Assembly: GCA_003209955.1 (NCBI GenBank)
Contig: QCOD01000003.1
Span: 36,833-100,832 of the forward strand
DNA length: 64,000 nucleotides
Source: OCS116 cluster bacterium AG-430-B22
GTDB lineage: Bacteria > Pseudomonadota > Alphaproteobacteria > MED-G09
Direction of reading: 5' to 3'
Of the stretch, positions 1 to 8,748 are shown piece after piece. Made by a program: the position numbers and the translations under genes. The notes beneath the pieces were generated by a model that worked only from the letters and a program-made list of their open reading frames with translations, was not told the DNA's origin and searched no databases. Every line of letters starts with the position of its first letter. Position 1 is the first letter of the stretch.

Positions 1-483
1 GGTGGATTTGCTGGTGGAGTCCATTGGGGAATGGCAACAGATAACAAAAGTATTTTTGCAGCTGTTGCAGATACAAATTTTATCAATAAATTTCCAGGCC
101 CTGCAACACCTGGAATATATTCACTTGATGGGATGACAGGAAAACTTAATTGGAAGTTTACTCCAGTCGATAGATGTTCAGAAAATTCAAAACCTGCTTG
201 TGATGTTGGTATTTCTGCAGCAATTACAACAACAAATGACCTCGTTATTGGCGGAGGTTTTGATGGCTGGGTTTATGTTTTAGATAAAAATAGTGGTGAA
301 CTTCTCTGGGAATTTAATACAAATGTTGATTTTACCGAACTTGCTGGAATAGAAGCGAGTGGTGGATCAATTGAATCTGATGGACCAGTTATAGTGGATA
401 ATAATTTACTAATTAATTCTGGTTATCAGTATGGTGGTAGATTAGCTGGAAATGTTTTGTTGAATTTTGAAATTTCAGAATAA
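1..483 (+). CDS. C-terminal part of a PQQ-binding beta-propeller dehydrogenase (polyvinyl-alcohol-dehydrogenase-like), partial
   Basis: The reading frame is open from the first base, so the gene begins upstream of the window. The visible 160 residues look like the last blades of a quinoprotein beta-propeller. There are repeated blocks of the type G-x-x-x-W (GKLNWKF, GELLWEF), and a glycine-rich end (GGSIESDGP, then NSGYQYGGRLAGNVLLNF) resembles the C-terminus of PQQ-dependent polyvinyl alcohol dehydrogenases. Those enzymes oxidise secondary alcohols in the periplasm and pass electrons to a cytochrome c. The calcium/PQQ ligands and any signal peptide would lie outside the window, so the substrate cannot be inferred. 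It ends 13 bases before the convergent MaoC gene. The propeller assignment is fairly secure; the exact family is less so. Confidence 0.7.
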   Translation, partial: GGFAGGVHWGMATDNKSIFAAVADTNFINKFPGPATPGIYSLDGMTGKLNWKFTPVDRCSENSKPACDVGISAAITTTNDLVIGGGFDGWVYVLDKNSGELLWEFNTNVDFTELAGIEASGGSIESDGPVIVDNNLLINSGYQYGGRLAGNVLLNFEISE

Positions 484-496
484 GAAATATGATGAC

Positions 497-952
497 CTAT
501 TTTTTTTTATAAACTAGGCATGTCCCTTCAAAAGTAAGCAAATCAATCTTGTCTTTTCTTTTTAGTCCGTGATCAAAAATTACTACACCTCTTTCATTAG
601 ATGATGTATCGCTCTTAGATAAACATTTTGACCATACATATACTTCATCTCCAGGTCTTAATGGATTCTGCCACCTCACATTTTCCCAACCGATTCCACA
701 TACGAATTTAATGTCTCCATTTGCGTCATGATCAAGTAATCTCCAGATAGCGGCAACATGAATTCCACTCGCTATTAAACCCTTAAAACTAGATTCTTTA
801 GATGCTTCTGGATCTGAATGAAACCATTGAGGATCATATTTTTCAGCAAAATCAATTATTTCTTTTTCTGTTATGATTATTGATTTTGATTTTCTTTCTT
901 CACCAACTTCAATATCTTCATAATACCTCCAATTCATAGAGCTACTTATCAT
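497..952 (-). CDS. MaoC-family acyl-CoA hydratase/dehydratase
   Basis: This 151-residue protein has the single hot-dog fold of MaoC-like enzymes, which hydrate trans-2-enoyl-CoA to (R)-3-hydroxyacyl-CoA. The N-terminal YYEDIEVGEE and the hydratase segment D-P-Q-W-F-H-S-D-P (about residues 41-49), followed by GLIASGIH, are the family hallmarks and carry the catalytic Asp/His pair. Its ATG overlaps the TGA of the upstream acyl-CoA dehydrogenase (ATGA, 4 bases), so it is the third gene of an operon with two dehydrogenases. That order suggests successive dehydrogenation and hydration of one CoA ester. An internal Met at residue 6 is a possible alternative start. The substrate is unknown. Confidence 0.85.
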   Translation of the reverse strand: MISSSMNWRYYEDIEVGEERKSKSIIITEKEIIDFAEKYDPQWFHSDPEASKESSFKGLIASGIHVAAIWRLLDHDANGDIKFVCGIGWENVRWQNPLRPGDEVYVWSKCLSKSDTSSNERGVVIFDHGLKRKDKIDLLTFEGTCLVYKKK

Positions 953-1995
953 ATATCTAGATCACCTTGCGTTATTGAAGGCCAAAATTTATCCGCACCG
1001 TTAGAAATCGCTTTTTCTCCAAGAACTTTAGACCATTCACTGCCCGAACCATACTCTGCTCTCCAAGCCCATAATCTTCTTGTTGCAAAATGGAGTCCAT
1101 GCTCATAAGTGAAACCAATTGCACCATGTACTTGATGTGCGATTCCAGCGCCAACTGATACAGCATCATCAATTCTACTTTTTGCAACCGCAATAGCAAA
1201 ATCTGGATTGCCTTTATCCATGGAAGAACATGCATAATCTGCTGCCACAGATGACGCAGCAACATGTGTAGATAAGACTGCAAGGTCTTGCTGTATTGCT
1301 TGGAATTTACCTATTGGTCTACCAAATTGAATTCTCTCATTTGCATATCTAACGGACTGGGTCAATATAGACTCAAGGGCTCCTGCCATCTGATTTGATC
1401 GCATTAAAGCGCCTAACTTTTTTACTAAATTTGAATCGCAATCAACTTTAGAATTCTCAATAAATGAAACTTTGTCTAATTCAATATGTCCTCTATTTTC
1501 TAAAGCAATATTACTATTATCCTTTAAGTTATTTTTATCAATCTCAATTAATCCAACCTTTAAATCACTACCATCTTTATATAAAACCACACCATGAGTT
1601 GAGTAAGAAGCAAAAGGTGTTCTTGGTGAACTCCCTGATAATAGATCATTTTCAGCTACAAAGGCTCCATTAAGTATCGTTAGAATTGAGTCTGTTGGTT
1701 GTGAAATTCCTGCCAAACTTAAAATATATGAGGCAACAATATTTTCTGCTAGAGGAATAGGCGCTTGATATCTACCTAAAGCTTTAAAAAGAATGCCAGC
1801 ATTCATCCAGTTACCGCCAACTCCATCTAATTCTTCAGGAACTAATATTAGATTGAAGCCATTAGCAATTACTTCAGACCATAATTCGTCAGGCCATGTT
1901 CCTTTTTCAGCATCAATTATACAGTTTTTTGTAACATGATCGCTAAAAAGTTTTTCAGCTGTATCAGACAATAATTGAGATGTCTCATCAGTCAT
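949..1995 (-). CDS. Acyl-CoA dehydrogenase, likely non-catalytic partner subunit of a heteromer
   Basis: This 348-residue flavoprotein has the usual helical-beta-helical acyl-CoA dehydrogenase layout, including R-x-Q-F-G-R-P-I-G-K-F-Q-A-I-Q (about residues 218-232) and an R-R-L-W-A-W segment near the end. The canonical (E/G)GT-x-E-I catalytic loop is missing. It is shorter than homotetrameric members (about 380). This is the pattern of the smaller subunit in heterotetrameric dehydrogenases such as the mycobacterial ChsE/FadE26-29 type, where only one subunit has a working base. Its start shares one base with the stop of the next gene upstream (TAATG), which encodes the likely partner. Pairing is inferred from adjacency and complementary features. 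Confidence 0.82.
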   Translation of the reverse strand: MTDETSQLLSDTAEKLFSDHVTKNCIIDAEKGTWPDELWSEVIANGFNLILVPEELDGVGGNWMNAGILFKALGRYQAPIPLAENIVASYILSLAGISQPTDSILTILNGAFVAENDLLSGSSPRTPFASYSTHGVVLYKDGSDLKVGLIEIDKNNLKDNSNIALENRGHIELDKVSFIENSKVDCDSNLVKKLGALMRSNQMAGALESILTQSVRYANERIQFGRPIGKFQAIQQDLAVLSTHVAASSVAADYACSSMDKGNPDFAIAVAKSRIDDAVSVGAGIAHQVHGAIGFTYEHGLHFATRRLWAWRAEYGSGSEWSKVLGEKAISNGADKFWPSITQGDLDI

Positions 1996-3140
1996 TATCT
2001 TAAACCTAACCCCCTTGCAATAATGCCTCTTAAAATTTCTCTTGTTCCGCCTCTAAGAGAGAAAGAAGGAGAGATCTGAGTTAATATTGCGAGGTATTTT
2101 TGAAAATCATTACCTTGATTATCAGGTTCTAGATCCATTAGCCTATGAGCTATATTAGGTAAATCTTGCTCAAAAACAGCCCCGAGATCTTTAACAACTG
2201 AGGCTTCTAATGCAGGATTCTCTCCATCATTTAACATACCTGCAACAGAAACTGACATTTGTCTTAAAGTAGTTAGATGCGCCATTTGTCTTCCAATTTC
2301 TGTAACACCTTCGTAATCATTTCTTTCTGAAAACTCTTTTATTAATTCTTGTAGCAAGGCATAACTTGATAAATACCTCTCAGGACCAGATCTTTCTAAA
2401 GCTAATTCTGCAGTAACCTGGTTCCATCCATCACCTTCCTTACCAACAAGCATTGTTTCTGGAACCTCTACATCTTCAAATACGACTTCATTAAAATGAT
2501 GTCTACCTGCAAGATCAATAATAGGTCTTATTGTTACTCCTGGAAGAGATAAATCAACAATAAATTGACTGAAACCTCCGTGTCTATCTTCTTCTTTTGA
2601 TGTCCTAAAAAGAGCTATCATATACTGGCAACGCTGTGCACCAGAAGTCCACAATTTTGTTCCATTTACAATATATTTATCGCCTTTTTTTTCTGCCTTA
2701 GTTCTCAATGCAGCAAGATCTGAGCCTGAGTCAGGTTCAGACATTCCAATACAGAAATATGTCTCCCCTTTAAGAATACCAGGCAATATTTTCTCTTGTT
2801 GTTCAGGTGTTCCATATCGAATTATAAGTGGTCCAGATTGACGGTCAGCTATCCAATGAGCACCTACAGGAGCCCCTGCAGTTAACATTTCTTCGAGCAC
2901 AACATATCTTTCCATAGCTGATCTACCTGATCCACCATATTCAGTAGGCCAACTCAGACCAATCCACCCTCTTTCACCAACTTTTCTACTGAAACCTTCA
3001 TCAGCTCCGTACCAAGTTTCTGCTCTAGTCTCCTTAGGTACATCTACTAATGCGGATGATAGAAATTCTCTAACTTCAAGACGCAAAGTTTCTGCTTCAA
3101 CAGGAAAGTCTGTTAACCGAAAATTAAATGGAATATTCAT
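1995..3140 (-). CDS. Acyl-CoA dehydrogenase, likely catalytic subunit
   Basis: This 381-residue acyl-CoA dehydrogenase should oxidise an acyl-CoA to a 2-enoyl-CoA with FAD, passing electrons to ETF. It shows the FAD/substrate motif M-S-E-P-D-S-G-S-D-L-A (about residues 133-143), W-T-S-G-A, and the C-terminal R-G-G-T-R-E-I-L. The Glu376 position of medium-chain enzymes is not Glu (R-G-G-T), so the base is probably the helix-G glutamate in A-L-E-R-S-G-P-E-R-Y, as in isovaleryl- and long-chain types. It is first in the operon with the shorter dehydrogenase and the MaoC hydratase. An AAGGAG-like site precedes the ATG in the 84-base divergent gap. Confidence 0.87.
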   Translation of the reverse strand: MNIPFNFRLTDFPVEAETLRLEVREFLSSALVDVPKETRAETWYGADEGFSRKVGERGWIGLSWPTEYGGSGRSAMERYVVLEEMLTAGAPVGAHWIADRQSGPLIIRYGTPEQQEKILPGILKGETYFCIGMSEPDSGSDLAALRTKAEKKGDKYIVNGTKLWTSGAQRCQYMIALFRTSKEEDRHGGFSQFIVDLSLPGVTIRPIIDLAGRHHFNEVVFEDVEVPETMLVGKEGDGWNQVTAELALERSGPERYLSSYALLQELIKEFSERNDYEGVTEIGRQMAHLTTLRQMSVSVAGMLNDGENPALEASVVKDLGAVFEQDLPNIAHRLMDLEPDNQGNDFQKYLAILTQISPSFSLRGGTREILRGIIARGLGLR

Positions 3141-3159
3141 TAAATAACTCCTTATTATT

Positions 3160-3188
3160 TTGACTGCATATAATTAGTCTTATAGAAA
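3160..3188 (+). promoter_or_regulatory. Possible sigma-70 promoter for the NTF2-like gene
   Basis: In the 84-base divergent gap, TTGACT (3160-3165) is followed after 17 bases by TAGAAA (3183-3188), or after 15 by TATAGA. The -35 box is good (4 of 6 or better) but the -10 box is weak. Distance to the ATG at 3225 is plausible. AT-rich sequence makes chance matches likely. Confidence 0.3.
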
Positions 3189-3224
3189 TAAATTAGAAAC
3201 TAAACAACAATAAAAGGTATGTAA

Positions 3225-3680
3225 ATGAACAAAGCCGCGACAAATAGACAAATAATGGAAACATATTACAAATCTATCAATCAAGGAGATTTCGATACTG
3301 TTATTAATTTAATGAGTGAAGATGTTATTTTTCATATGATTGGAACTGGTCCATTTTCTGGAAGATGGGAAGGACGGGATAGAGTTTATGGTGAGCTGGT
3401 ACCATCTGTAATGAAATCTTTCAAACCTGAAACTGTTGAATTTGCTGGTAAATGGAAAATAATGTGTGCTGATGAAAAGAGAGCGGTAGGCTTGATGACT
3501 GGAAAAGCTGAAACAACTGAAGGTACAGATTTTGAAACAACTTATTGTCAGATATTTAAAATTGAAAATTCAAAAATAATTGAAGTATATGAGTTTTTAG
3601 ATACAGAGCTAAATGCCAAAACCCATGATCCGGCTAACCTTGATTCTGAGGCTGATGATTATGGAATGATGAAATTTTAA
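3225..3680 (+). CDS. SnoaL/NTF2-like cone-fold protein
   Basis: This 151-residue protein matches the NTF2-like (SnoaL/limonene-epoxide-hydrolase/ketosteroid-isomerase) fold. The N-terminus R-Q-I-M-E-T-Y-Y-K-S-I-N-Q-G-D-F-D-T and the following helix end in E-D-V-I-F-H, with G-P-F-S-G-R-W-E-G-R after it. Such proteins are either small isomerases/hydrolases or binding proteins, and the fold alone does not fix activity. It stands alone on the plus strand between the dehydrogenase operon and the rhodanese/P450 group, with a short AAAGG ribosome site. It ends one base before the convergent rhodanese gene. A role in the neighbouring catabolic pathway is possible but unproven. Confidence 0.72.
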   Translation: MNKAATNRQIMETYYKSINQGDFDTVINLMSEDVIFHMIGTGPFSGRWEGRDRVYGELVPSVMKSFKPETVEFAGKWKIMCADEKRAVGLMTGKAETTEGTDFETTYCQIFKIENSKIIEVYEFLDTELNAKTHDPANLDSEADDYGMMKF

Positions 3681-3681
3681 A

Positions 3682-4056
3682 TTATATTTCTTCAACAGGT
3701 AATTCGGCGACTAACCAATCCTTTAAACCACCTAGATTAAAAACTTTTTCAAAACCTAAATCTTTTAAAGCTTTTCCTGCTAAGGCTGCTCTACCTCCTG
3801 ATGCACAATATAATATTATTGTGTTTTCTGTATCAAAACCCTCTAAACCATTCGGGTTGACTAGTTTTGTTTGAAATTCAAGTAGTCCTCTTGGAATATG
3901 ATAAGAGCCTTTTACTTTACCAGAGATCTGGATTTCCTCTAATTCCCTAATATCAATAATTAATGCACCGTCATCTTGTAAAGATTTTGCTTCATCAGGG
4001 TTAATGGATGGGACGCTATCATTAGCTTCTTTTAAAATTTCTTGAAAAGTTTTCAT
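3682..4056 (-). CDS. Single-domain rhodanese-like sulfurtransferase
   Basis: This 124-residue rhodanese domain has the active-site loop C-A-S-G-G-R-A with Cys84 and the upstream D-I-R-E-L-E-E segment (about residues 35-41). These proteins carry persulfide on the cysteine and serve in sulfur relay or cyanide detoxification; this one has no signal peptide, so it is likely cytoplasmic. It lies 13 bases downstream of the P450 gene. Its AAGGAG ribosome site lies in the gap between the two genes, so the two are probably co-transcribed. No partner enzyme that would need sulfur transfer is next to it. Confidence 0.88.
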   Translation of the reverse strand: MKTFQEILKEANDSVPSINPDEAKSLQDDGALIIDIRELEEIQISGKVKGSYHIPRGLLEFQTKLVNPNGLEGFDTENTIILYCASGGRAALAGKALKDLGFEKVFNLGGLKDWLVAELPVEEI

Positions 4057-4069
4057 TATGATTGCTCCT

Positions 4070-5314
4070 TTATTGCAAAGTGTATTTTATTGGAAGAGAT
4101 TTTAAACCTGAAACAAAGCTTGCTTTAACCCATTCAGGCTCACCATTTAATTGAATATTATCAATCTTTTTAAATAATTCTTCATAAAAAATTTCCATTT
4201 CAATTTTTGCAAGATACTTTCCTAAACATAAATGTGCTCCATGACCAAATGCTAAATGCCTATTTGGGCTTCTATCAACTTTAAATTTAAAAGGATCATC
4301 AAAGATTTCTTCATCTCTATTTCCTGATGGATAACATAATAAAATTGAGTCATCTTTTTTTATTTCTCTATCCTTCAAATCATAATTTTGGGTAGCTGTT
4401 CTGAAGAAACTTTTAACTGGAGTAACCCATCGTATTGTTTCTTCAACAGCACTTGTCATTAAGCTAGGGTTATTCTTTAGTTTTGATAGTTGATCTGGGT
4501 TTTCTATTAAAGCTAAAATTCCTCCTGCTGTAGAAGATGATGTTGTGTCATGACCAGCAGTGGCAATAATTATATAATATGACATAGCCTCAAGATGACC
4601 TAATTGTTCATTATTTATTTTTGCATTTGCTATTACACTAGAAACATCGTTTGTAGGATTCTTTCTTCTATCTTCAGTTAATGAATTAAAATATTCAAAA
4701 AAATCTGTAATTGTGTTCGACTCCGAAGAAGTTTCACTTTCATCTCTAATCATATCTTCATCACGTCCGCCAAATAATTCTTGAGTTAAACGTAACATTC
4801 TTGGTTCATCTTCTTTAGGGACTCCTAAAATAGACATGATAACTCTTAAAGGGTAAAAAATAGCAACATCTTTTGCAAAATCACATTCATTACCATGATC
4901 AACCATTTTATTTACATATTCCTTAGCAATATTTCTTATATCTTTTTTTAAAGACTCTAGATTTGGTGGGGCAAACCATTTTTGCGTTAATGATCTATAT
5001 AATTGATGATCAGGATTATCCATATGAACTAATGATCTTACAAGCAAGTGGCTTCCTCCAGTGAATTCTTTAATTGCATCTTCTGTTGGAATATCCATCA
5101 AAGTAGTACGTGGGTCGTTTATAAATAATTCATTTTGTTTTTCTATCTCAATAATATCTTCATGTTTTGTGATAGCCCAAAATGGCCTAAATTGATCTGG
5201 TTCAACCCATGAAACCGGATCTTCTTTTCTCATAAAAGTAAAAATATCATGAAGCTCTTTTTCATCTGCATAAGTCTCAGGGTAGGCTATTTTTTTAAAA
5301 TCTTCTTTATTCAT
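4070..5314 (-). CDS. Bacterial cytochrome P450 (soluble class I type)
   Basis: This 414-residue P450 is of normal bacterial length and has no membrane anchor. It shows the I-helix oxygen-activation motif A-G-H-D-T-T-S, the K-helix E-E-T-I-R, and the heme loop F-G-H-G-A-H-L-C-L-G with the heme-ligating cysteine at about residue 363. It would hydroxylate a hydrophobic substrate using electrons from a ferredoxin and reductase. No ferredoxin gene sits next to it, so redox partners must be elsewhere. It follows a 66-residue unknown protein by 8 bases and precedes the rhodanese. The nearby acyl-CoA dehydrogenases and PQQ enzyme hint at alkyl or isoprenoid breakdown, but this is inference. Confidence 0.95.
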   Translation of the reverse strand: MNKEDFKKIAYPETYADEKELHDIFTFMRKEDPVSWVEPDQFRPFWAITKHEDIIEIEKQNELFINDPRTTLMDIPTEDAIKEFTGGSHLLVRSLVHMDNPDHQLYRSLTQKWFAPPNLESLKKDIRNIAKEYVNKMVDHGNECDFAKDVAIFYPLRVIMSILGVPKEDEPRMLRLTQELFGGRDEDMIRDESETSSESNTITDFFEYFNSLTEDRRKNPTNDVSSVIANAKINNEQLGHLEAMSYYIIIATAGHDTTSSSTAGGILALIENPDQLSKLKNNPSLMTSAVEETIRWVTPVKSFFRTATQNYDLKDREIKKDDSILLCYPSGNRDEEIFDDPFKFKVDRSPNRHLAFGHGAHLCLGKYLAKIEMEIFYEELFKKIDNIQLNGEPEWVKASFVSGLKSLPIKYTLQ

Positions 5315-5322
5315 TTGCTAAA

Positions 5323-5523
5323 CTATTCGATATCTTTTTTTTCTTTAATATTAACAAATCTTGGCCTTCCAAAACCACTTTTGCTAAATTTCTTACCACG
5401 CAGAATTTGTAGCTTTTTCATTGCCTCCTGCATAGATTTTGCATCAATAATATTTTGAACCATCTCACCTTTTGAGTTTATCCAATCAATTGTATATTTA
5501 TATTTTCTTATTAGCGGATTCAA
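5323..5523 (-). CDS. Small conserved-looking protein of unknown function
   Basis: I do not recognise this protein of about 66 residues. It is basic in the second half (K-K-L-Q-I-L-R-G-K-K-F-S-K), with a predicted strand/helix pattern and no cysteines or membrane segment. It is the first gene of the probable operon with the P450 and rhodanese, 8 bases before the P450. The longest frame begins at a TTG at 5535 inside a G-rich ribosome-site-like stretch. I place the start at the TTG at 5523, seven bases after that GGGGG run. A promoter and a perfect palindrome lie upstream. Confidence 0.55.
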   Translation of the reverse strand: MNPLIRKYKYTIDWINSKGEMVQNIIDAKSMQEAMKKLQILRGKKFSKSGFGRPRFVNIKEKKDIE

Positions 5524-5556
5524 AATAACCCCCAATATTTAAAAACCCAAGATGAA

Positions 5557-5586
5557 ACTATGCCAAATAGATGTAAGCTTTGTCAA
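5557..5586 (-). promoter_or_regulatory. Candidate sigma-70 promoter of the P450 operon
   Basis: On the minus strand a perfect TTGACA (5586-5581) is followed after 18 bases by CATAGT (5562-5557, 4 of 6). Transcription would start near 5550, about 25 bases before the small gene. The -35 box touches the palindrome at 5585-5601. Confidence 0.42.
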
Positions 5587-5601
5587 ATTACTAAGTAATT
5601 T
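5585..5601. repeat. Perfect 17-base palindrome at the P450-operon promoter
   Basis: AAATTACT-A-AGTAATTT has 8-base arms and a single central base, and overlaps the -35 box of the candidate promoter by two bases. Its size and position fit the operator of a dimeric regulator. Being pure A/T apart from two G/C pairs, it could be chance. No regulator gene is next to it. Confidence 0.4.
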
Positions 5602-5631
5602 TAATTATATTGTCTTGTTTATTTTTGCCTA

Positions 5632-8600
5632 TTAAGTCGTATTAGGGCTGAATTGTTTTTTTATAGCCTGTGGAATTCTAATCAAAACTTCTTTTATATC
5701 TGCACCAATAACCATTAAACAAGGTACTAAGATTAAAGTCACAGGCGCACATAAAACAACTCCACATGTTAGAGATATAACTGCTGGCTTTAAGAAATTT
5801 GCTTGAACTGATGGCTCAAGCATAATGGGCATAAGCCCTACAAAAGTAGTTATTGATGTAATTACTATTGGCCTAAACCTAACAACGCCCGCTTCGATTA
5901 CCGCTTCAAGAAGATGTTTACCACTTTTTCTAACTCTATTAATATAATCAACAAGGACGAGGTTGTCGTTAATGACAACACCACATGCTGCTCCTATTCC
6001 CCAGTAAGAAATCATGGATAAGCCCTTTCCAAAAACTACATGACCAATTACTGCCCCACAAAAACCAAATGGTAATGCAGATAAAATTATTAATGGTAAA
6101 AAATATGATTTAAATGCAATGGATAAAAGAGCAAACATTGTAAGAAATGCAACAAGTGACAAAAATCTTATTTCAGCAAAAAACTGATCTTCGCCCTCTG
6201 CTTCACCTGAAAAAGACCATGAGACATCATTATATTTTGCTTCCCAAAGAGGGAGAAAATTCTCTCTAAAATCTGTCAAAACTTGTGACCTTTGGCCAGG
6301 TAGAGCGTATGCACCTATGGTAGCACTTTTCTTACCATCTGTTCTCTCTATTTTCGTTATACCAGGAGATTGTTGAACGCTGGCTACGGACATAAATGGG
6401 ACTTCTCTTCCATCTGGAGTTCTTATTCTAAACTTAGTAAGGCTATCTACTGATCTTCTAAGCTTTTTTGGATAATGAACCATAACCTTAACATCATCAC
6501 CCTCTCTTGGTAACCTCTGAACTTCTTCACCGTAATAAGCCTGTCTCAATTGACGCGAAATTTCTCCTAATGTTAATCCAATTTTTTCAGCATTTGGTTT
6601 TAAAGAAATTTGTAATTCAGTTGCAGCGCTGTTTAAACTTGTATTCACATCATAAATTGAATCATATGAGCGTAATTTACCCATAAATTCCTCAGAAGCA
6701 GAAATTAAACTTTCTGAATCCTGTGAGCTAATATTAAATTCTAAATCTGCGGCTGTACTGTCTCTTCCTATTTGAGTGCCTATAGCAAAATTCTCAGCAT
6801 CAGGAATATCTCCAATATAATCTCTATATAAGTTAGCTATTTCTTTTGCAGAGGCATCTCTAACAGATGGATCATGTAAATTAACATATGTTGTTATCTT
6901 GTTTTCATCTAACATTAATAAAATACCTTTTATGGCATTATCTTTTCCTCTATAAAACTCAATAACTTGATATCCAGCACTTTGAATCTTTCTTCCAACT
7001 TCCTCTGTTCGTGAAAAAGGTGATCCAGATGGTAAGTTAATTAGAATAGTTAACTCATCATCCTCAACATTTGGGAAAAAACTTTTAGATATCCAATTTG
7101 ATGATGATACAGACACAACGATTATTAATATTGAAACAAAACAAGCCAATGCCGTATATCTTTTGCTTAATGCAGCAATCAGTACAGGCATATAATGAGA
7201 TTTTCCGTACCTTACTATTCCATCTGCAAATCTTTTTTGTATTTTTGCAAATTTTGATGTTTCATTATGAGGTTTTAAATTTGAGAGGTGAGAAGGCAAT
7301 ATAAAAAAAGCCTCAATAAGAGAAAAGGCAAGAGCAAATAACACAATATAAGATATATTTTTAACGAATTGGACTTGCCAGCCATCAAGCAATAACCAAG
7401 GAACAAATGCTATCATAGTAGTTATGACAGCAAAAAATACTGGCTTTGATACCAAATATGCCCCTGTAATTGCGGCATCTGTTCCGGTTCTCCCTCTCTC
7501 ATATTCGAGATGGATATTCTCACCAACAATAACAGCATCATCAACAATAATTCCTATTACCAATAGAAAAGCAAATAGGGAAATAACATTCAATGAGATA
7601 TCCATTCCCGGAAGGAATATCAAAGAGCCTGTAAATGCTGTCCCGATACCAATCGAACACCAGATTGCAACTGCAGGACGAAGAAAAAGCATCAATATGA
7701 AAAACACTAAAATTAGGCCTCCATATGCTGCTCTTATTATTAGATTCATTCTTCCTTTATAAAGTTCAGATTGATCAGTCCATAAATTTAGTGAAATACC
7801 TTCAGGTAAGGTGCCTTGTTTACTATCAATCCATTCATTCACCGATTTTGAGGTCTTTACAACATTCATATTGCTTGAAGACATAACCATTAAGCCTGTT
7901 ACAGCTGAAGATTTACCTGTATCAACATTTATTAAAATATCAGCGGTATCTTTATCTTCAAATCCATCAACAACAGTAGCAACATCAGAAACTTTTATTT
8001 TTCCTCCATCGGGTGTTTGTAAAATTACAATCTCATTAAAATCTTCAAGTGAATCGCCAAGATTACGTGTGGCAAGTTGGAGGGTTCCGGTTTGAGCCTT
8101 TATATTCCCAGATGATAAATTTATTGAGTTTTTCCTGATTGCATTAGCAATATTATCAAAATTAAGGCCGTACCTTCTCATTGCAGTTTCAGATAATTCT
8201 ATTGATATTTCCTCTTTTCTTACGCCCATTAAATTTACGACATCAACATGTGGTTGAAGAGCTAATTCATCTCTTAACAAACGTGCGGTTTTTGTAAGCT
8301 TCTTTTCCGATACATCACCAGAAAGCGCTATAGCCATTATGGGAAACTCAAATGATGCATCATCTACAACAGGAGGCTCAACATCTGAAGGTATAGAGAC
8401 AACAGCATCCACCTCTCGCTTAACCTCTTGAATTAAATTATTAATATCTGTCCCGGCAAAAGCTTGAACATAGATTGCTCCAAAACTTTCTTGAGCAAAG
8501 CCTCTTAGCTTTTCTATTCCTTCAATATCTCTAAGAGATTCTTCAACTCTAACCAAAATTTGATCCTCAACTTCCTTGGGTGAGGCCCCAGGCCAGACAT

Positions 8601-8748
8601 AATGAACAGAAACTATAGGGGCAGAAATTTTAGGAAAAACTTCTTGTTCGATTCGAGAAAAAGTTGCTATTCCAACAATTATAATCCCTGCCATTAAAAG
8701 GTTTGCTGCCTTGGGGTTTCTTGCCCACCATGAGATCATTTTATACAC
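5632..8748 (-). CDS. RND-family efflux pump, inner-membrane permease
   Basis: This 1038-residue protein is a full-length RND transporter that exports hydrophobic compounds by proton antiport, working as a trimer. It has an N-terminal membrane segment after the W-W-A-R-N-P opening typical of a divergent AcrB-like branch. Two large periplasmic loops follow, then the TM4 proton-relay motif G-I-I-V-D-D-A-V-I-V-G-E-N, and the matching second-half motif G-V-V-I-N-D-N-L-V-L-V-D-Y. It abuts the adaptor gene (stop of one at the base before the start of the other), so it is the third gene of a tripartite efflux operon. The substrate cannot be told from sequence. Confidence 0.95.
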   Translation of the reverse strand: MYKMISWWARNPKAANLLMAGIIIVGIATFSRIEQEVFPKISAPIVSVHYVWPGASPKEVEDQILVRVEESLRDIEGIEKLRGFAQESFGAIYVQAFAGTDINNLIQEVKREVDAVVSIPSDVEPPVVDDASFEFPIMAIALSGDVSEKKLTKTARLLRDELALQPHVDVVNLMGVRKEEISIELSETAMRRYGLNFDNIANAIRKNSINLSSGNIKAQTGTLQLATRNLGDSLEDFNEIVILQTPDGGKIKVSDVATVVDGFEDKDTADILINVDTGKSSAVTGLMVMSSSNMNVVKTSKSVNEWIDSKQGTLPEGISLNLWTDQSELYKGRMNLIIRAAYGGLILVFFILMLFLRPAVAIWCSIGIGTAFTGSLIFLPGMDISLNVISLFAFLLVIGIIVDDAVIVGENIHLEYERGRTGTDAAITGAYLVSKPVFFAVITTMIAFVPWLLLDGWQVQFVKNISYIVLFALAFSLIEAFFILPSHLSNLKPHNETSKFAKIQKRFADGIVRYGKSHYMPVLIAALSKRYTALACFVSILIIVVSVSSSNWISKSFFPNVEDDELTILINLPSGSPFSRTEEVGRKIQSAGYQVIEFYRGKDNAIKGILLMLDENKITTYVNLHDPSVRDASAKEIANLYRDYIGDIPDAENFAIGTQIGRDSTAADLEFNISSQDSESLISASEEFMGKLRSYDSIYDVNTSLNSAATELQISLKPNAEKIGLTLGEISRQLRQAYYGEEVQRLPREGDDVKVMVHYPKKLRRSVDSLTKFRIRTPDGREVPFMSVASVQQSPGITKIERTDGKKSATIGAYALPGQRSQVLTDFRENFLPLWEAKYNDVSWSFSGEAEGEDQFFAEIRFLSLVAFLTMFALLSIAFKSYFLPLIILSALPFGFCGAVIGHVVFGKGLSMISYWGIGAACGVVINDNLVLVDYINRVRKSGKHLLEAVIEAGVVRFRPIVITSITTFVGLMPIMLEPSVQANFLKPAVISLTCGVVLCAPVTLILVPCLMVIGADIKEVLIRIPQAIKKQFSPNTT

